A DNA stretch of 64,000 nt from Paracoccus chinensis (GTDB taxonomy: Bacteria > Pseudomonadota > Alphaproteobacteria > Rhodobacterales > Rhodobacteraceae). The DNA lies in NCBI RefSeq assembly GCF_900102885.1, contig NZ_FNGE01000013.1, positions 1-64,000 on the forward strand. The letters are read 5' to 3'. Positions 1-7,782 of this stretch are shown one piece after another (position 1 is the first letter of the stretch; each line of letters begins with the position of its first letter). Position numbers and translations under genes: made by a program. The notes beneath the pieces were generated by a model. It was given only the letters and a program-made list of their open reading frames with translations, was not told the origin of the DNA and searched no databases.

Positions 1-189
1 CGCCCGGCCGCCACGGTCGATGCGGCGCTGGCGCGGGCTCCGGCGCTCGGCTCGGGGCCGCAGCGCGCCGAGTTGCGGCAGCGCCTGATCGCGGGGGAAT
101 GCCCGGCCGAGGCGCTGAGGGGCGCCTATGGCCAGATCAACCGGCAGAGCCTGCGGGTGCTGGTGGCCGAACTCGGCGCCTGCGGCTGA
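1..189 (+). CDS. C-terminal 62 codons of an unrecognised protein (5' end outside window)
   Basis: An open frame runs from base 1 to a TGA at 187-189, with the GC-rich third positions typical of this genome, so it looks like the end of a real gene entering from the left. The visible residues are mostly helical, alanine- and leucine-rich, and end in LRVLVAELGACG. I recognise no domain and cannot assign a function. It converges on the RTX-like gene, whose stop lies only 12 bases further on, and no obvious terminator lies between them. Confidence 0.6.
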   Translation, partial: RPAATVDAALARAPALGSGPQRAELRQRLIAGECPAEALRGAYGQINRQSLRVLVAELGACG

Positions 190-201
190 TGGTGCCCGGG
201 C

Positions 202-1392
202 TCAGCCCGTCAGGACGTTGCTCCAGGAAAGGTCGGACCGGAAGCGGACATCGTCGCCCGTCAGTTCCTCGACGCCCAGAACCGTGACGGAGTTGCCACC
301 CCCCAGCGCGATCACGCAGCCCTCCGCCGTGCTGACAATCGTCAGGTCGTCGAAGTCCAGAGGATCCCAAGGCAGCCCGAAGTTCCGGAACTCGATCACG
401 TCCTTGCCCGGTTCGAAGTCGTGGATGGTGTCGTCGCCATTGCCGGGACGGAACACGAAGACATCGGACCCGCCCCTGGTTTCATCGACCTCCGGCGGGT
501 TTTCGTACCATTCGTCCTCGCTCGCCTCGCCCAGGTAGATGCCGCTCCGGAACTTGGCATCCCCCCACATGTCGTCGTCGCCCCGGCCGCTGACCAGCCG
601 GTCGTTGCCCCCGATGCTTGTGCCGAGCATCTGGTAGGCGTCGCCGTAAAGAAGGTTGCTGCCGCTGTTGCTGGCGAAAAGCGTGTCATTGCCGCCGCGC
701 GAGAACATGTAGCGCGCGTCGCCCATGAGCTCGTTGTCGCTCTGGGCGCCGCCGATGAGCCGGTCATTCCCGCCCTGCCCGCCAAGCCAGTTGCCGTCCC
801 CGCTGAGGAAGTTGATCGAGTTCCGGCCGCCGATCAGCAGGTCATGGCCGGTGCCGAGGCTGCCCCCCATCTCCCAGCCGTCGCCCCAGATGGCATTGTC
901 GGCATTGTCGCCCCCCACCAGCGTGTCCGAGCCGGTGCGCACGGGCCCTTCCACGGACACGCCGTCGCCGTGAAGCCGGTTTTCCGCACGGTCGCCGCCG
1001 GTGATGTAGTCGTCGCCGCCAACGCTCCGGCCGCTCATCTGCTCGCCGTCGCCGGTCAGGAAGTTGAACTCTGCCCTGTCGCCGCCGAAGATCCGGTCAT
1101 CCCCGCCCACGGCATTTCCGCTCATCTCGGCGGCATCACCCCGCAGGTCGTTCCTGCCGCTGTTCCTTCCGCCGACAAGCACGTCATCGCCGCCGCGGCT
1201 GTTTCCGTCCATCTCGTCGGCGTCACCCATGAGGGCATTCGAACTGCCGGAACCGCCCCCGCCGAAAAGCCAGTCGTCGCCGCCGCGATCGTTTCCGTCC
1301 ATCGCCTCCGCATCGCCCGTGAGAGCGTTCGGCTCTCCCCTTCTGCCGAACAGGAAATCGTCAAGTCCGAGCCGGCCAAGCAGGTCAACCAT
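202..1392 (-). CDS. RTX-like secreted or surface protein with about nine 26-30-residue glycine/aspartate repeats
   Basis: 396 residues, starting at the ATG preceded by GGAGG eight bases upstream; an in-frame ATG 12 codons earlier has no comparable site. Residues ~20-290 hold about nine copies of a unit resembling G-D-A-x-x-M-x-G-x-x-x-G-G-x-D-x-L-x-G-G. Each unit contains two short GG/D calcium-loop-like segments, unlike the tight nine-residue repeats of classical RTX toxins. The C-terminal ~100 residues contain GNGDDTIHDFEPGKDVIEF, typical of the end of RTX blocks, followed by a non-cleaved tail of the kind recognised by type I secretion systems. There is no N-terminal signal peptide. No ABC/HlyD secretion genes are visible here, so export would depend on genes elsewhere. 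Related families include adhesins, proteases and S-layer proteins; no catalytic motif is visible, so a structural, calcium-binding surface protein is the safest reading. Confidence 0.8.
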   Translation of the reverse strand: MVDLLGRLGLDDFLFGRRGEPNALTGDAEAMDGNDRGGDDWLFGGGGSGSSNALMGDADEMDGNSRGGDDVLVGGRNSGRNDLRGDAAEMSGNAVGGDDRIFGGDRAEFNFLTGDGEQMSGRSVGGDDYITGGDRAENRLHGDGVSVEGPVRTGSDTLVGGDNADNAIWGDGWEMGGSLGTGHDLLIGGRNSINFLSGDGNWLGGQGGNDRLIGGAQSDNELMGDARYMFSRGGNDTLFASNSGSNLLYGDAYQMLGTSIGGNDRLVSGRGDDDMWGDAKFRSGIYLGEASEDEWYENPPEVDETRGGSDVFVFRPGNGDDTIHDFEPGKDVIEFRNFGLPWDPLDFDDLTIVSTAEGCVIALGGGNSVTVLGVEELTGDDVRFRSDLSWSNVLTG

Positions 1393-1692
1393 GGCGCATC
1401 CTCCGAAGATGTGGGGCCGAAGCCGCAATGAGTCGGGAACAGGCGCGTTGGCCGGATGATACCCGATTTCCGATCTTCCCAGAAGGAAAACGGGCCAGCT
1501 GTGAGGACGGACAGGGGTTCAAGAAAGAGGGCGTGGAGGATGAGGGTGGTTTCCGGCAGCCTTCTCCCCGGCCCCGCCCCCGAGGGCGCATCCCGGACGG
1601 CAACTGCGACCAAGGTCGCACGGCGCTGTTGCCCGGCACACGCCTTCGTGAGTAGGCTGGACCTTCAGGGACTTCCGATCCTGCGAGGCCGC
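1393..1692. other. Divergent intergenic region between the RTX-like gene and the LuxR-type regulator
   Basis: About 300 bases lie between two genes transcribed away from each other, so it should hold both promoters. I see no convincing -35/-10 pair, terminator or palindrome. The frame of the LuxR-type gene stays open through most of this stretch, but its conceptual product there is basic and low in complexity, unlike a folded domain. Confidence 0.4.
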
Positions 1693-3429
1693 ATGGCAGG
1701 CAAGGTCCGATCCTGGGAACTGGTCGAGCATCTCTTCGATGCCTCGGTCAGCCCCGAGCGCCTGGACGAACTGATCGCGGCCTGGGACGCGCAGGCCGTG
1801 CAGGCGGGGCTGGACAGCCAGCCCTTGTCCGAATTCGCGGGCCCCGGCTTTGCCCGCCAGATCGCCGGGGTGCTGCAGGTCCTTGAACAGCTGCAGGCGG
1901 CCGAGTTGCGGCGGGCCAACGACCTGCTGTCCTCCATGCTGGGCGCGGCGATGGTGCTGACGCAGGACGGATCGGTTGTCGCGGCCAACGAGGCCGCCGG
2001 GCGGCTGTTCGGGCTGCGGCCGGGCGGCTCGATCCGCCAGATGCCGCTGGCCCCGGCCGACCTGCCGGCCCTTGCCGCGCGGCTGGCCGAGATCGCGGCG
2101 GGGTCGAACGGCGAACGCGACGGCATCCTGCGGCTTCGCACCGCCGGGTCGGACCACGCGGTGCTGGTCCACCTGAAGGCGATGGAGGGCGGCAGCTGCA
2201 GGCATGTGCTGGCGGTGACCAGCGAGCTTGCCTGGTCCGAGGCCATCCCCCGGTTCCTGGCGCGGGTCTTCCTGCTGACCCCGGCCGAGATCGAGGTGAT
2301 GCGGCTTCTGGCCACGGGGGGCACCGTGGCGGGGATCGCCGCCACGACGGGGCGCAGTCCGGGCACGGTGCGCTCGCAACTGCACGCGGTGCTGCAGAAG
2401 ACGGGCACCGGCACCCAGGCCGAACTGGTGCGCCTCGCGGTCCTGCTGATGCAGTCGGTGCCGGCGGCGGCCGCGCCGCTCAGGGCCCTGCCCGCCCCCG
2501 CGCCGCACCAGCGCTTCCTGCGGATGCCCGACGGCCGGCGTGTCGAGCTGCTGGGCTTCGGCGACCCGGCCGGACGGCCCGTGATCTGGATGCAATCGCC
2601 CTATGGCCTCTGGCGTCTGCCCCGCGCGGCGCAGGCCGAGTTTTCCCGCCGCCGCCTGCGGGTGCTGGTGCCTTTCCGCGCGGGCTGGTGCAACAGCGAC
2701 CCGCCCCCGCAGGCAAGCAATCCCTTAGAGCTTGCCGTCGCCGACCTGCGCTGCCTGATGGACCAGTTGCGCATCGGGTCCGCCGTCGTGGTCGCGCCCG
2801 CCGACGACATCCGCATCGCCCTGATGCTGGCGAAAACCGAGCCGGGGCGCCTGCGCGCCATCTTCGGGATCGGCTGCGGCTTTCCGATCCGCACCGACGC
2901 CCAGTATCGCCGCCTGATCCCCGTCGCCCGCTTCGTGCGCGCCTGCGCCCGCTACAGCCCCAGGGTGCTGCCCTTCATGATCCGCGGGATCTGCGCCAGC
3001 ATCTCGCGCCACGGGCTGGAAAACTACATGCGCGGCACGCTGGCGCGCGTCCCGGCGGACGCCCGCGCCTTTGCCGACCCCGAGATCGCCTCGGCCTTCT
3101 GCGAGGGCGCCGGGCGGATGTTCTTCGGCGAGACCTTTTCCGAAACCGTTGCCGCCGCCGAGTTCGCGCTGTTCCACGAGGACTGGCCCGAGGACCTGGG
3201 CCGCGTGTCCTGCCCGGTCACGCTGATCCACGGCGAGCAGGACGGCAATGCGCCCTTCGAGACGGCTCTGGAATACTGCGCCCTGTATCCCGGCTGGCGC
3301 TATGTGGCCTGGCCGGACGAGGGCGAGTTCGTGGCCCATGTCCGCTGGCGCGAGGTCCTTGACCTGATCGAGGCCGCCTGCGCCCCCGCGCCCGGCCTTC
3401 CGCCCCGGCCCGGCCTTCCCGGAATGTAA
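1693..3429 (+). CDS. LuxR-family regulator with PAS-like and alpha/beta-hydrolase-fold domains, nucleophile serine missing
   Basis: 578 residues from the ATG of MAGKVRSWELVEHLF. The ribosome site is weak, and a GTG at 1648 is an alternative. Residues ~75-170 resemble a PAS fold; ~190-255 form a LuxR-type helix-turn-helix beginning LTPAEIEVMRLLATGG; ~280-575 resemble an alpha/beta hydrolase. In that last domain the strand-turn-helix that normally carries G-X-S-X-G reads VVVAPADDIRIALMLA (from residue 365), so the serine position is alanine or aspartate. The acid-like HGEQDG and a late His (EFVAHVRW) remain. This suggests ligand binding rather than catalysis, although an Asp nucleophile as in dehalogenases or epoxide hydrolases is not excluded. 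LuxR-plus-hydrolase fusions occur in Rhodobacteraceae; their ligands are mostly unknown. It is divergent from the RTX-like gene, a possible target. Confidence 0.85.
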   Translation: MAGKVRSWELVEHLFDASVSPERLDELIAAWDAQAVQAGLDSQPLSEFAGPGFARQIAGVLQVLEQLQAAELRRANDLLSSMLGAAMVLTQDGSVVAANEAAGRLFGLRPGGSIRQMPLAPADLPALAARLAEIAAGSNGERDGILRLRTAGSDHAVLVHLKAMEGGSCRHVLAVTSELAWSEAIPRFLARVFLLTPAEIEVMRLLATGGTVAGIAATTGRSPGTVRSQLHAVLQKTGTGTQAELVRLAVLLMQSVPAAAAPLRALPAPAPHQRFLRMPDGRRVELLGFGDPAGRPVIWMQSPYGLWRLPRAAQAEFSRRRLRVLVPFRAGWCNSDPPPQASNPLELAVADLRCLMDQLRIGSAVVVAPADDIRIALMLAKTEPGRLRAIFGIGCGFPIRTDAQYRRLIPVARFVRACARYSPRVLPFMIRGICASISRHGLENYMRGTLARVPADARAFADPEIASAFCEGAGRMFFGETFSETVAAAEFALFHEDWPEDLGRVSCPVTLIHGEQDGNAPFETALEYCALYPGWRYVAWPDEGEFVAHVRWREVLDLIEAACAPAPGLPPRPGLPGM

Positions 3430-3569
3430 GAATTGGGCACGGAAACGCCGCGGCCTCCATCACATGGTGGATGTGCGGGCGGCCGATCTGTCCGACCATC
3501 AAGCCCTGACCCGCGAGGGGAATGACCGGCCTGCCGCATGGAGCGGGGCCGTTGCCGAGGATCGCCATC

Positions 3570-3776
3570 ATGATCGAGTTGCTGATCTCCGCCTGTCTGA
3601 TCACCGGCGACGACTGCCGCGACTTCGCGCTTCACTTCGACGCGCGCGAGGTTTCACTGATGACCTGCGTGCTGCACGGGCAGGCGGTCATCGCGCGCTG
3701 GCAGGAGGGCCATCCGGACTGGCAGGTCGCCGGCTGGACCTGCAGCCACCCCGAACGGCGCGAGGTCGCGCTGTGA
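3570..3776 (+). CDS. Small conserved-type hypothetical protein (68 aa)
   Basis: Starts at the ATG of MIELLISACLITGDD; an upstream in-frame ATG at 3522 sits directly against a GA-rich stretch, too close for a ribosome site. The protein has cysteines near both ends (ISAC, DDC, MTC, TCSH) and a compact alpha/beta pattern with REVSLMTCVLHGQA in the middle and a tryptophan-rich HPDWQVAGWTC segment. It resembles short cytoplasmic hypothetical proteins I associate with Rhodobacteraceae genomes, but no function is known to me. Codon use is typical of the replicon, which supports a real gene. Confidence 0.6.
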   Translation: MIELLISACLITGDDCRDFALHFDAREVSLMTCVLHGQAVIARWQEGHPDWQVAGWTCSHPERREVAL

Positions 3777-3917
3777 GCCGTTCGAACGCCCCCGCCCCCG
3801 GCAGTGCCAGCCCTCCCCCGCCGGGCCTCGACGCCATGCCCCGCTCTGCGAGACGCAAGGCCGCCTCGCACCCTCGTTCCCGATGCGCCAGAGCGCATCC
3901 CTGTTGGGAGAGATCCG

Positions 3918-4151
3918 ATGCCCGCAGTCTTTCACCCTCACCGGCATTCCCTGCTGAGGGCTCTCGACCCGCTCAGGCCCTTCCACTCCGTCCCCGCGGT
4001 CCAGCCCCCTCAGCCTCACGTTGCGGATGCGCAGACCGACGGGAACCCCGATCTCTTCTCCGACGATCCGGACGCGCTTCCCCGGTCGCGCTGCGTCAGT
4101 GTCTGGGGCCTCGTGGAAGAATGCGCCCGGTTGCGGAGCGACTGGTACTGA
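3918..4151 (+). CDS. Small hypothetical protein (77 aa)
   Basis: Begins with ATG preceded by GGGAGA at a good distance. The first half is proline/histidine-rich (MPAVFHPHRHSLLRALDPLRPF), the second acidic and then ending CVSVWGLVEECARLRSDWY. I recognise no family. The flanking stretches 3777-3917 and 4152-4243 hold nothing else I can support. The ribosome site and the ordered C-terminal segment favour a gene; low-complexity composition argues for caution. Confidence 0.45.
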   Translation: MPAVFHPHRHSLLRALDPLRPFHSVPAVQPPQPHVADAQTDGNPDLFSDDPDALPRSRCVSVWGLVEECARLRSDWY

Positions 4152-4243
4152 CATCCGCCGCCTTCTTCCCGGACCGTTCGCCCGCCGGCGTGGTAGTCAC
4201 GCAAAGCGATGATCAGGGCGCGGTTGCCCTGCACCCCGTGGTT

Positions 4244-4657
4244 TCAGGACCCGGCGGGCGTGATCAGGTCGAGCCTGGGAAAGTAGGTCGCGTAACGGGC
4301 ACGGTCGCGGGTCAGCAGGCGATAGCCGCGGACCGCCGCATGGGCGCCGATGTAGAAATCCGGCAAGGGCGAGCGGCGGGCGCCCCCGCGCCGGCGGTAG
4401 GTCACGAAGACCTTGCCGGCAAGGAAGCCTGCCGCCCATGGCAGGGGCTCGCGGGCAAAGACCTCCTCGGGCAGAAGGGCGTCCAGCGTCTCGATCCGCG
4501 CATGGGCGACCGAGACTTCGGCATAGATCAGCGGGTTGATGACCAGCCGCGCGCCCTGCCCTTCCCGCGCCAGCGCCTCGGCCGACCATGCGGCCCATTG
4601 CGGATCGTCGGTGGCGATGTCGATCAGGATGTTGGAATCGACCAGGACCGGCGTCAT
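4244..4657 (-). CDS. vapC: VapC-like PIN-domain ribonuclease toxin
   Basis: 137 residues, the usual PIN toxin length. The start MTPVLVDSNILIDIA gives the first conserved acidic residue of the PIN fold. An acidic residue (E47 in IYAEVSV) and a later D-F-Y-I-G-A-H and LLTRDRARY segment supply the other metal-site positions and the typical C-terminal signature. PIN toxins are Mg-dependent endoribonucleases, often cutting tRNA. The gene overlaps vapB by four bases (ATGA), the standard antitoxin-first arrangement. It lies directly beside the partition genes, so a plasmid-maintenance role is likely. Confidence 0.9.
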   Translation of the reverse strand: MTPVLVDSNILIDIATDDPQWAAWSAEALAREGQGARLVINPLIYAEVSVAHARIETLDALLPEEVFAREPLPWAAGFLAGKVFVTYRRRGGARRSPLPDFYIGAHAAVRGYRLLTRDRARYATYFPRLDLITPAGS

Positions 4658-4893
4658 CCGCGCGTCAGCGCCATGATCTCGTCCGTGGTCATCCCCGTGT
4701 CGGCGCTGCCCCTCAGCCGCGTGATGGCCCGATCCAGAGCCTGCGTACGTTCCGCCCGCAACTGGTCCGAGGGGATCACCCGCACCAGCCCGTCGTCGCC
4801 CAGGACGAAATCCACCTCGGTCCCCGGATGGAACCCGGCCGCGTCGCGGATGGTCTGGGGAATCGTGACCTGCCCCTTGATGGTGATGCGCAT
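4654..4893 (-). CDS. vapB: VapB-like antitoxin with AbrB/SpoVT DNA-binding domain
   Basis: 79 residues. The N-terminal half (RITIKGQVTIPQTIRD, GTEVDFVLGDDGLVRV) is a swapped-hairpin AbrB fold, which dimerises and binds DNA; the C-terminal half, ending TTDEIMALTRG, would wrap around and inhibit the PIN toxin. It is the first gene of the two-gene operon and has a perfect palindrome about 18 bases upstream of its start, as expected for self-repression by the VapBC complex. Confidence 0.9.
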   Translation of the reverse strand: MRITIKGQVTIPQTIRDAAGFHPGTEVDFVLGDDGLVRVIPSDQLRAERTQALDRAITRLRGSADTGMTTDEIMALTRG

Positions 4894-4910
4894 GGATGTC
4901 CTCAGTTGGT

Positions 4911-4925
4911 ATTACCCAAGGTAAT
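4911..4925. promoter_or_regulatory. Candidate VapBC autoregulatory operator
   Basis: ATTACC-CAA-GGTAAT is a perfect inverted repeat of six-base arms with a three-base centre, about 18 bases upstream of the vapB start codon and in the expected promoter position. AbrB-type antitoxins with their toxin normally bind such sites. Binding is inferred from position and symmetry. Confidence 0.6.
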
Positions 4926-4986
4926 GCGCCTCTTGCCCCAAAGCAAGGGGACGGGATTTGTTCAATGTCTCAGTCGCTTGAGCCTC

Positions 4987-5042
4987 TTGCCAACTGGCAA
5001 TTTCCATCCTTGTCTGCAGGAAATTGCCAGTTGGCAATTTCC
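4987..5042. repeat. Pair of TTGCCARYTGGCAA near-palindromes in inverted orientation, candidate parS centromere
   Basis: TTGCCAACTGGCAA (4987-5000) and TTGCCAGTTGGCAA (5024-5037) are reverse complements of each other. The match extends to a perfect 19-base inverted repeat (4987-5005 with 5019-5037) around a 13-base spacer. The right-hand copy is itself the core of a 24-base near-palindrome (5019-5042) with GGAAATTGCC and GGCAATTTCC ends. The pair lies 6 bases beyond the stop of parB. A third core copy follows the rep gene. Position beside parB and the repeated symmetric core suggest ParB-binding sites. The same structure could instead help terminate parAB transcription, although there is no T-run. 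Confidence 0.6.
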
Positions 5043-5047
5043 GGTCC

Positions 5048-5992
5048 TCACCCGAAGCGCTCGGCAAGGAACCGGTCCAGTTCCGCCCGCAGCGTCGGCT
5101 CGTCGAGGTCGCGGTCGAACTGCAGCGTGACCTCGCGTCCCCGCTCGCGGACGCGCAGCTTGCCCGAAGGCGCCGCCTGTTTCGCAGGCGGCAGCGTCGC
5201 CGTCTTCAGCCGCGCCAGCACTTGCGGGACCGGGACAAAGGCGCCCTGCCCCGCCCGCGCATGGTCCTGCTCGGCGGCGATTGCCTCGGCTTCCGCCAGC
5301 ACCTTGTCGCCCGCATCCGACAGCAAGGGCCGCAGGATACGGGCGTGCAGCTCCTTCAGGTCGGTGATCTGCGGCCAGGCACGGACCACCGCCTCGGGCA
5401 GCCGCGCAAGATAAAGATAGCGCGACAGCCAGGCCTCGGAGACTTCCAGACGCGCAGCCATCGCCTTCTGCTTGCCGCCGTAATAGAGATCCAGCGCCCT
5501 GGCATAGTCCCGCGCGCGTTCGTAATCCGACAGGTCGGCCCGGTCGCGGTTCTCGATATCGGCGAGCCGGAAGGCCTCCTCGTCCGTCAGGTCGCGGACC
5601 TCGACCAGATAGCGGAACTGCGGGTAGTTGTTCGCCCGCAGCCACGAGATGGCGAAGTGGCGGCGCGCACCGCAGATCACCTCGTATTCCGCGCCCTCGC
5701 CCTGGCGGCGGCGGACGATGGCCGGAAACTCCTGCTGGCCCTGGGCGCGGATGCTGTCGATCAGGTCGCGGCAGTTCGCCTCGGTCAGCAGCTCATAGGC
5801 GCGGTTGTGGCGTTCCCACATGACACAGGTGGCGGGATCGACCCAGCGCAGCACCTTCTCCTCGCGCGTGCCGCTGTCGGCCAGCGCGTTCGAGCGCTTG
5901 AGGAACCGCGCACCGCCCTTTTCGGCCGCAGGCGCGGGCTCGTCCATGTCGCGCAGGACGTCGTCGAAAATAGCGTTGTGGCGCTTGCTCAC
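5048..5992 (-). CDS. parB: ParB/Spo0J-family plasmid partition protein
   Basis: 314 residues, GTG start overlapping the parA stop by four bases, so translation is probably coupled. Residues ~45-135 form the ParB N-terminal CTPase fold with the GxRR box as GARRHFA (108-114). ENRDRADLSDYERA (147-160) is the conserved linker motif. A helix-turn-helix (~174-195, GGKQKAMAARLEVSEAWLSR) reads the centromere. The C-terminus (~280-314) would dimerise. ParB loads on parS sites and works with ParA to segregate the replicon. The paired palindromes immediately downstream are the obvious candidate binding sites. Confidence 0.93.
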   Translation of the reverse strand: MSKRHNAIFDDVLRDMDEPAPAAEKGGARFLKRSNALADSGTREEKVLRWVDPATCVMWERHNRAYELLTEANCRDLIDSIRAQGQQEFPAIVRRRQGEGAEYEVICGARRHFAISWLRANNYPQFRYLVEVRDLTDEEAFRLADIENRDRADLSDYERARDYARALDLYYGGKQKAMAARLEVSEAWLSRYLYLARLPEAVVRAWPQITDLKELHARILRPLLSDAGDKVLAEAEAIAAEQDHARAGQGAFVPVPQVLARLKTATLPPAKQAAPSGKLRVRERGREVTLQFDRDLDEPTLRAELDRFLAERFG

Positions 5993-7188
5993 AGCAGTCC
6001 CTCCTTGCGCAGATCGCGGTGGTGGCTGGGCCAGGTCTTGCGGGCCAGCAGTTCGACCTCGCGCCCCACAGCGTCCAGATAAGCACGGCAGCGCTTGTGC
6101 GTCTCGGTCCGCGTGGCGGCGCCGGTCATCTCATAGACCGTCATCAGGTTGGCGCTGGCATTGTCGATCTCGGCACTGTCCTTCAGCACGGCCATCAGCA
6201 TGTCCTGCGGAAAGACCGCGTCCATCATCCGCTTGATTGCCTGGTGGGCCGACTTCTGCTCGTTCATCTTCGAAGTCAGGATCTTGACGAAGCTGTACTG
6301 CCGCTCGCCCCCGTGGCGTGCGAGTTCGGCCAGCGTCGCCTCCAGCATCTTGAGGAAATGAGCCGTCGAAGCGAAGTCGATGTTGTTGGGCGGCGCGGGG
6401 ACCAGCAGCGCATTGGCCGCGCGCAGCACTGACAGAGACAGCATTCCCAAGGCGGGCGGCGGATCCAGCAGGATGATGTCGAACTGGTCCGCGATGCTCT
6501 CGACCCCTTCGCGCAGCCGGTCGAGGATGAAGGCCGGGTCGCGCGCCATCCGGGCCGCGAACTCGTATTCGGCGTCGTAAAGGCCGAGGTTCGCCGGGAT
6601 GATCGCAATGCCGGGCCAATAGGTCGCCCGCAAAGCGTAGTGCAGCGTCTTGGGGCCGCCGTGGCGCAAGAAGGGGTAAAGCGTATCCTCCTCCTCATCC
6701 ACATCCACGTCGGGGTTCAGGCCGAAGACCGCGGTGCTGGAGGCCTGGCTGTCGCAGTCGATGATGCAGACGCGATAGCCCTTGAGCGCGAAATACTGCG
6801 CCAGATGCGTGACAATGGTGGACTTGCCGACGCCGCCCTTGAAGTTCTGCACGGCTAGGACCAGCGGCGGATCGCCCTCGGCGCGATGCGGCAGTGTGCC
6901 GAAGACCTCGCGCATCCGGGCGATGTCGGCGAGCGAATAGCCCCGTCTGCGGCCGGTGTCCTCGTCCTTGTCAGGGGAGGGAAGGCGGCCATCGCCCTCG
7001 GCGTCGCGGATCGCCTTTTCGGAACGGCCGACCATCTCGGCCGCGGTGCGCACGTTGAAGCGCAGGTCCAGCTGCTTCTGCGTGCCGGGGGCAAACACCC
7101 GCTCGCGCAGCCGCTCGATCACCGTGGCGGCGCGGCGGCTGAGGACGGAAAGCTCGTCAAGCGTGACGGGCGGAAGAACGCTGTCCAT
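5989..7188 (-). CDS. parA: ParA-family partition ATPase with N-terminal helix-turn-helix
   Basis: 399 residues from the ATG of MDSVLPPVTLDELS; an upstream in-frame ATG would add 34 residues without a ribosome site. Residues ~45-100 hold a MerR-like DNA-binding region (TAAEMVGRSEKAIRDAEGDG, then RRRGYSLADIARM). The deviant Walker A is KGGVGKST (117-124), the A' region IIDCDSQASS (from 142), and the switch/Walker B region DIILLDPPPALG. This layout is that of long, self-repressing ParA proteins that both regulate parAB and move the replicon over the nucleoid. It is divergent from rep, with the origin in between. Confidence 0.93.
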   Translation of the reverse strand: MDSVLPPVTLDELSVLSRRAATVIERLRERVFAPGTQKQLDLRFNVRTAAEMVGRSEKAIRDAEGDGRLPSPDKDEDTGRRRGYSLADIARMREVFGTLPHRAEGDPPLVLAVQNFKGGVGKSTIVTHLAQYFALKGYRVCIIDCDSQASSTAVFGLNPDVDVDEEEDTLYPFLRHGGPKTLHYALRATYWPGIAIIPANLGLYDAEYEFAARMARDPAFILDRLREGVESIADQFDIILLDPPPALGMLSLSVLRAANALLVPAPPNNIDFASTAHFLKMLEATLAELARHGGERQYSFVKILTSKMNEQKSAHQAIKRMMDAVFPQDMLMAVLKDSAEIDNASANLMTVYEMTGAATRTETHKRCRAYLDAVGREVELLARKTWPSHHRDLRKEGLL

Positions 7189-7193
7189 GATCC

Positions 7194-7215
7194 GGTTCCC
7201 TTGTTTGCCGGAACC
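7194..7215. promoter_or_regulatory. Inverted repeat at the parA translation start, candidate ParA operator
   Basis: GGTTCC and GGAACC arms separated by ten bases lie just before the parA ATG on the minus strand and overlap its ribosome-site region. ParA proteins with an N-terminal helix-turn-helix usually repress their own promoter. A further CGGTTC half-like sequence occurs near 7240. Assignment rests only on position and symmetry. Confidence 0.4.
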
Positions 7216-7399
7216 ATGCACCTTCGAAGCTGTGCGGTAAAGTTCGGTTCTTTGACGGGCAGAGGCCAGAAACGGAAAGCTGGCGGTCAAGCCGCGTACG
7301 AGCGATTTTGGCCGTCATCCATCATTCGAAACCGCACTTTCAAGCAGGCATGTCGTCCCAATTCGTAAGGGATCAGGCAGAGCTTGGGGCGGCTTTCCC

Positions 7400-7760
7400 A
7401 ATCCCTTGTGGATAACAAACTCTCTTCTGGTTCAGGATTCTTCTTGTTCACAGTTCATGAGGTACAAATTGCTGATTTTTATATATTAATTGTGCCATTT
7501 CCTACTTTTCGGGATGGCATCCACTACGTTTGGGGAGGTGTGGCGCTACGAATCGGGGCGGCTCGGCCTACGTTCCGGGTGGGTGCCATGGCTTACCTTT
7601 GGGGTGAGGGCACCAACCTTGGTAATCCGTCCAAAATCCCTCAACGAAATCAGCCTGCTGCGAATCACCTTTTGTCTCTTGGCAACCCCGTTGCTTACTT
7701 TTCGGGTGCAACGCCCGCAGCCCCGTTGAAAAATTACGGCGCCTCGGCTACCCACGTAAG
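7400..7760. other. Replication origin with 22-bp iterons and AT-rich segment
   Basis: Between divergent parA and rep lies a non-coding stretch with repeats resembling CCTACGTTTCGGG. The TAC of successive copies falls at 7503, 7525, 7547, 7569 and 7594, giving 22, 22, 22 and 25 base spacing, with one more clear copy at 7696 and a degenerate one at 7749. Just left of the array is a short AT-rich run (about 7476-7496) and left of that a DnaA box. An iteron array beside a Rep_3 initiator is the established design of theta-replicating, copy-controlled plasmids. The AT-rich run is the probable melting region. Confidence 0.75.
7407..7415. promoter_or_regulatory. DnaA box
   Basis: TGTGGATAA is the exact complement of the consensus TTATCCACA. 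A weaker TTGTTCACA lies near 7445. Position at the edge of the iteron region, next to the AT-rich stretch, fits assisted origin opening by host DnaA. Confidence 0.65.
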
Positions 7761-7782
7761 AATTGGAGGGATCGGGGAACCT

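Noticed and set aside
3464..4924. A 486-codon plus-strand frame across the vapBC region
   Set aside because: Overlaps the well-supported vapBC pair on the other strand and the small genes at 3570 and 3918 in other frames; the product is basic and disordered.
7384..7782. Upstream extension of the rep reading frame
   Set aside because: The extra 130 codons translate iterons and AT-rich origin DNA. Rep_3 homology starts only after the ATG at 7783, which has its own ribosome site.
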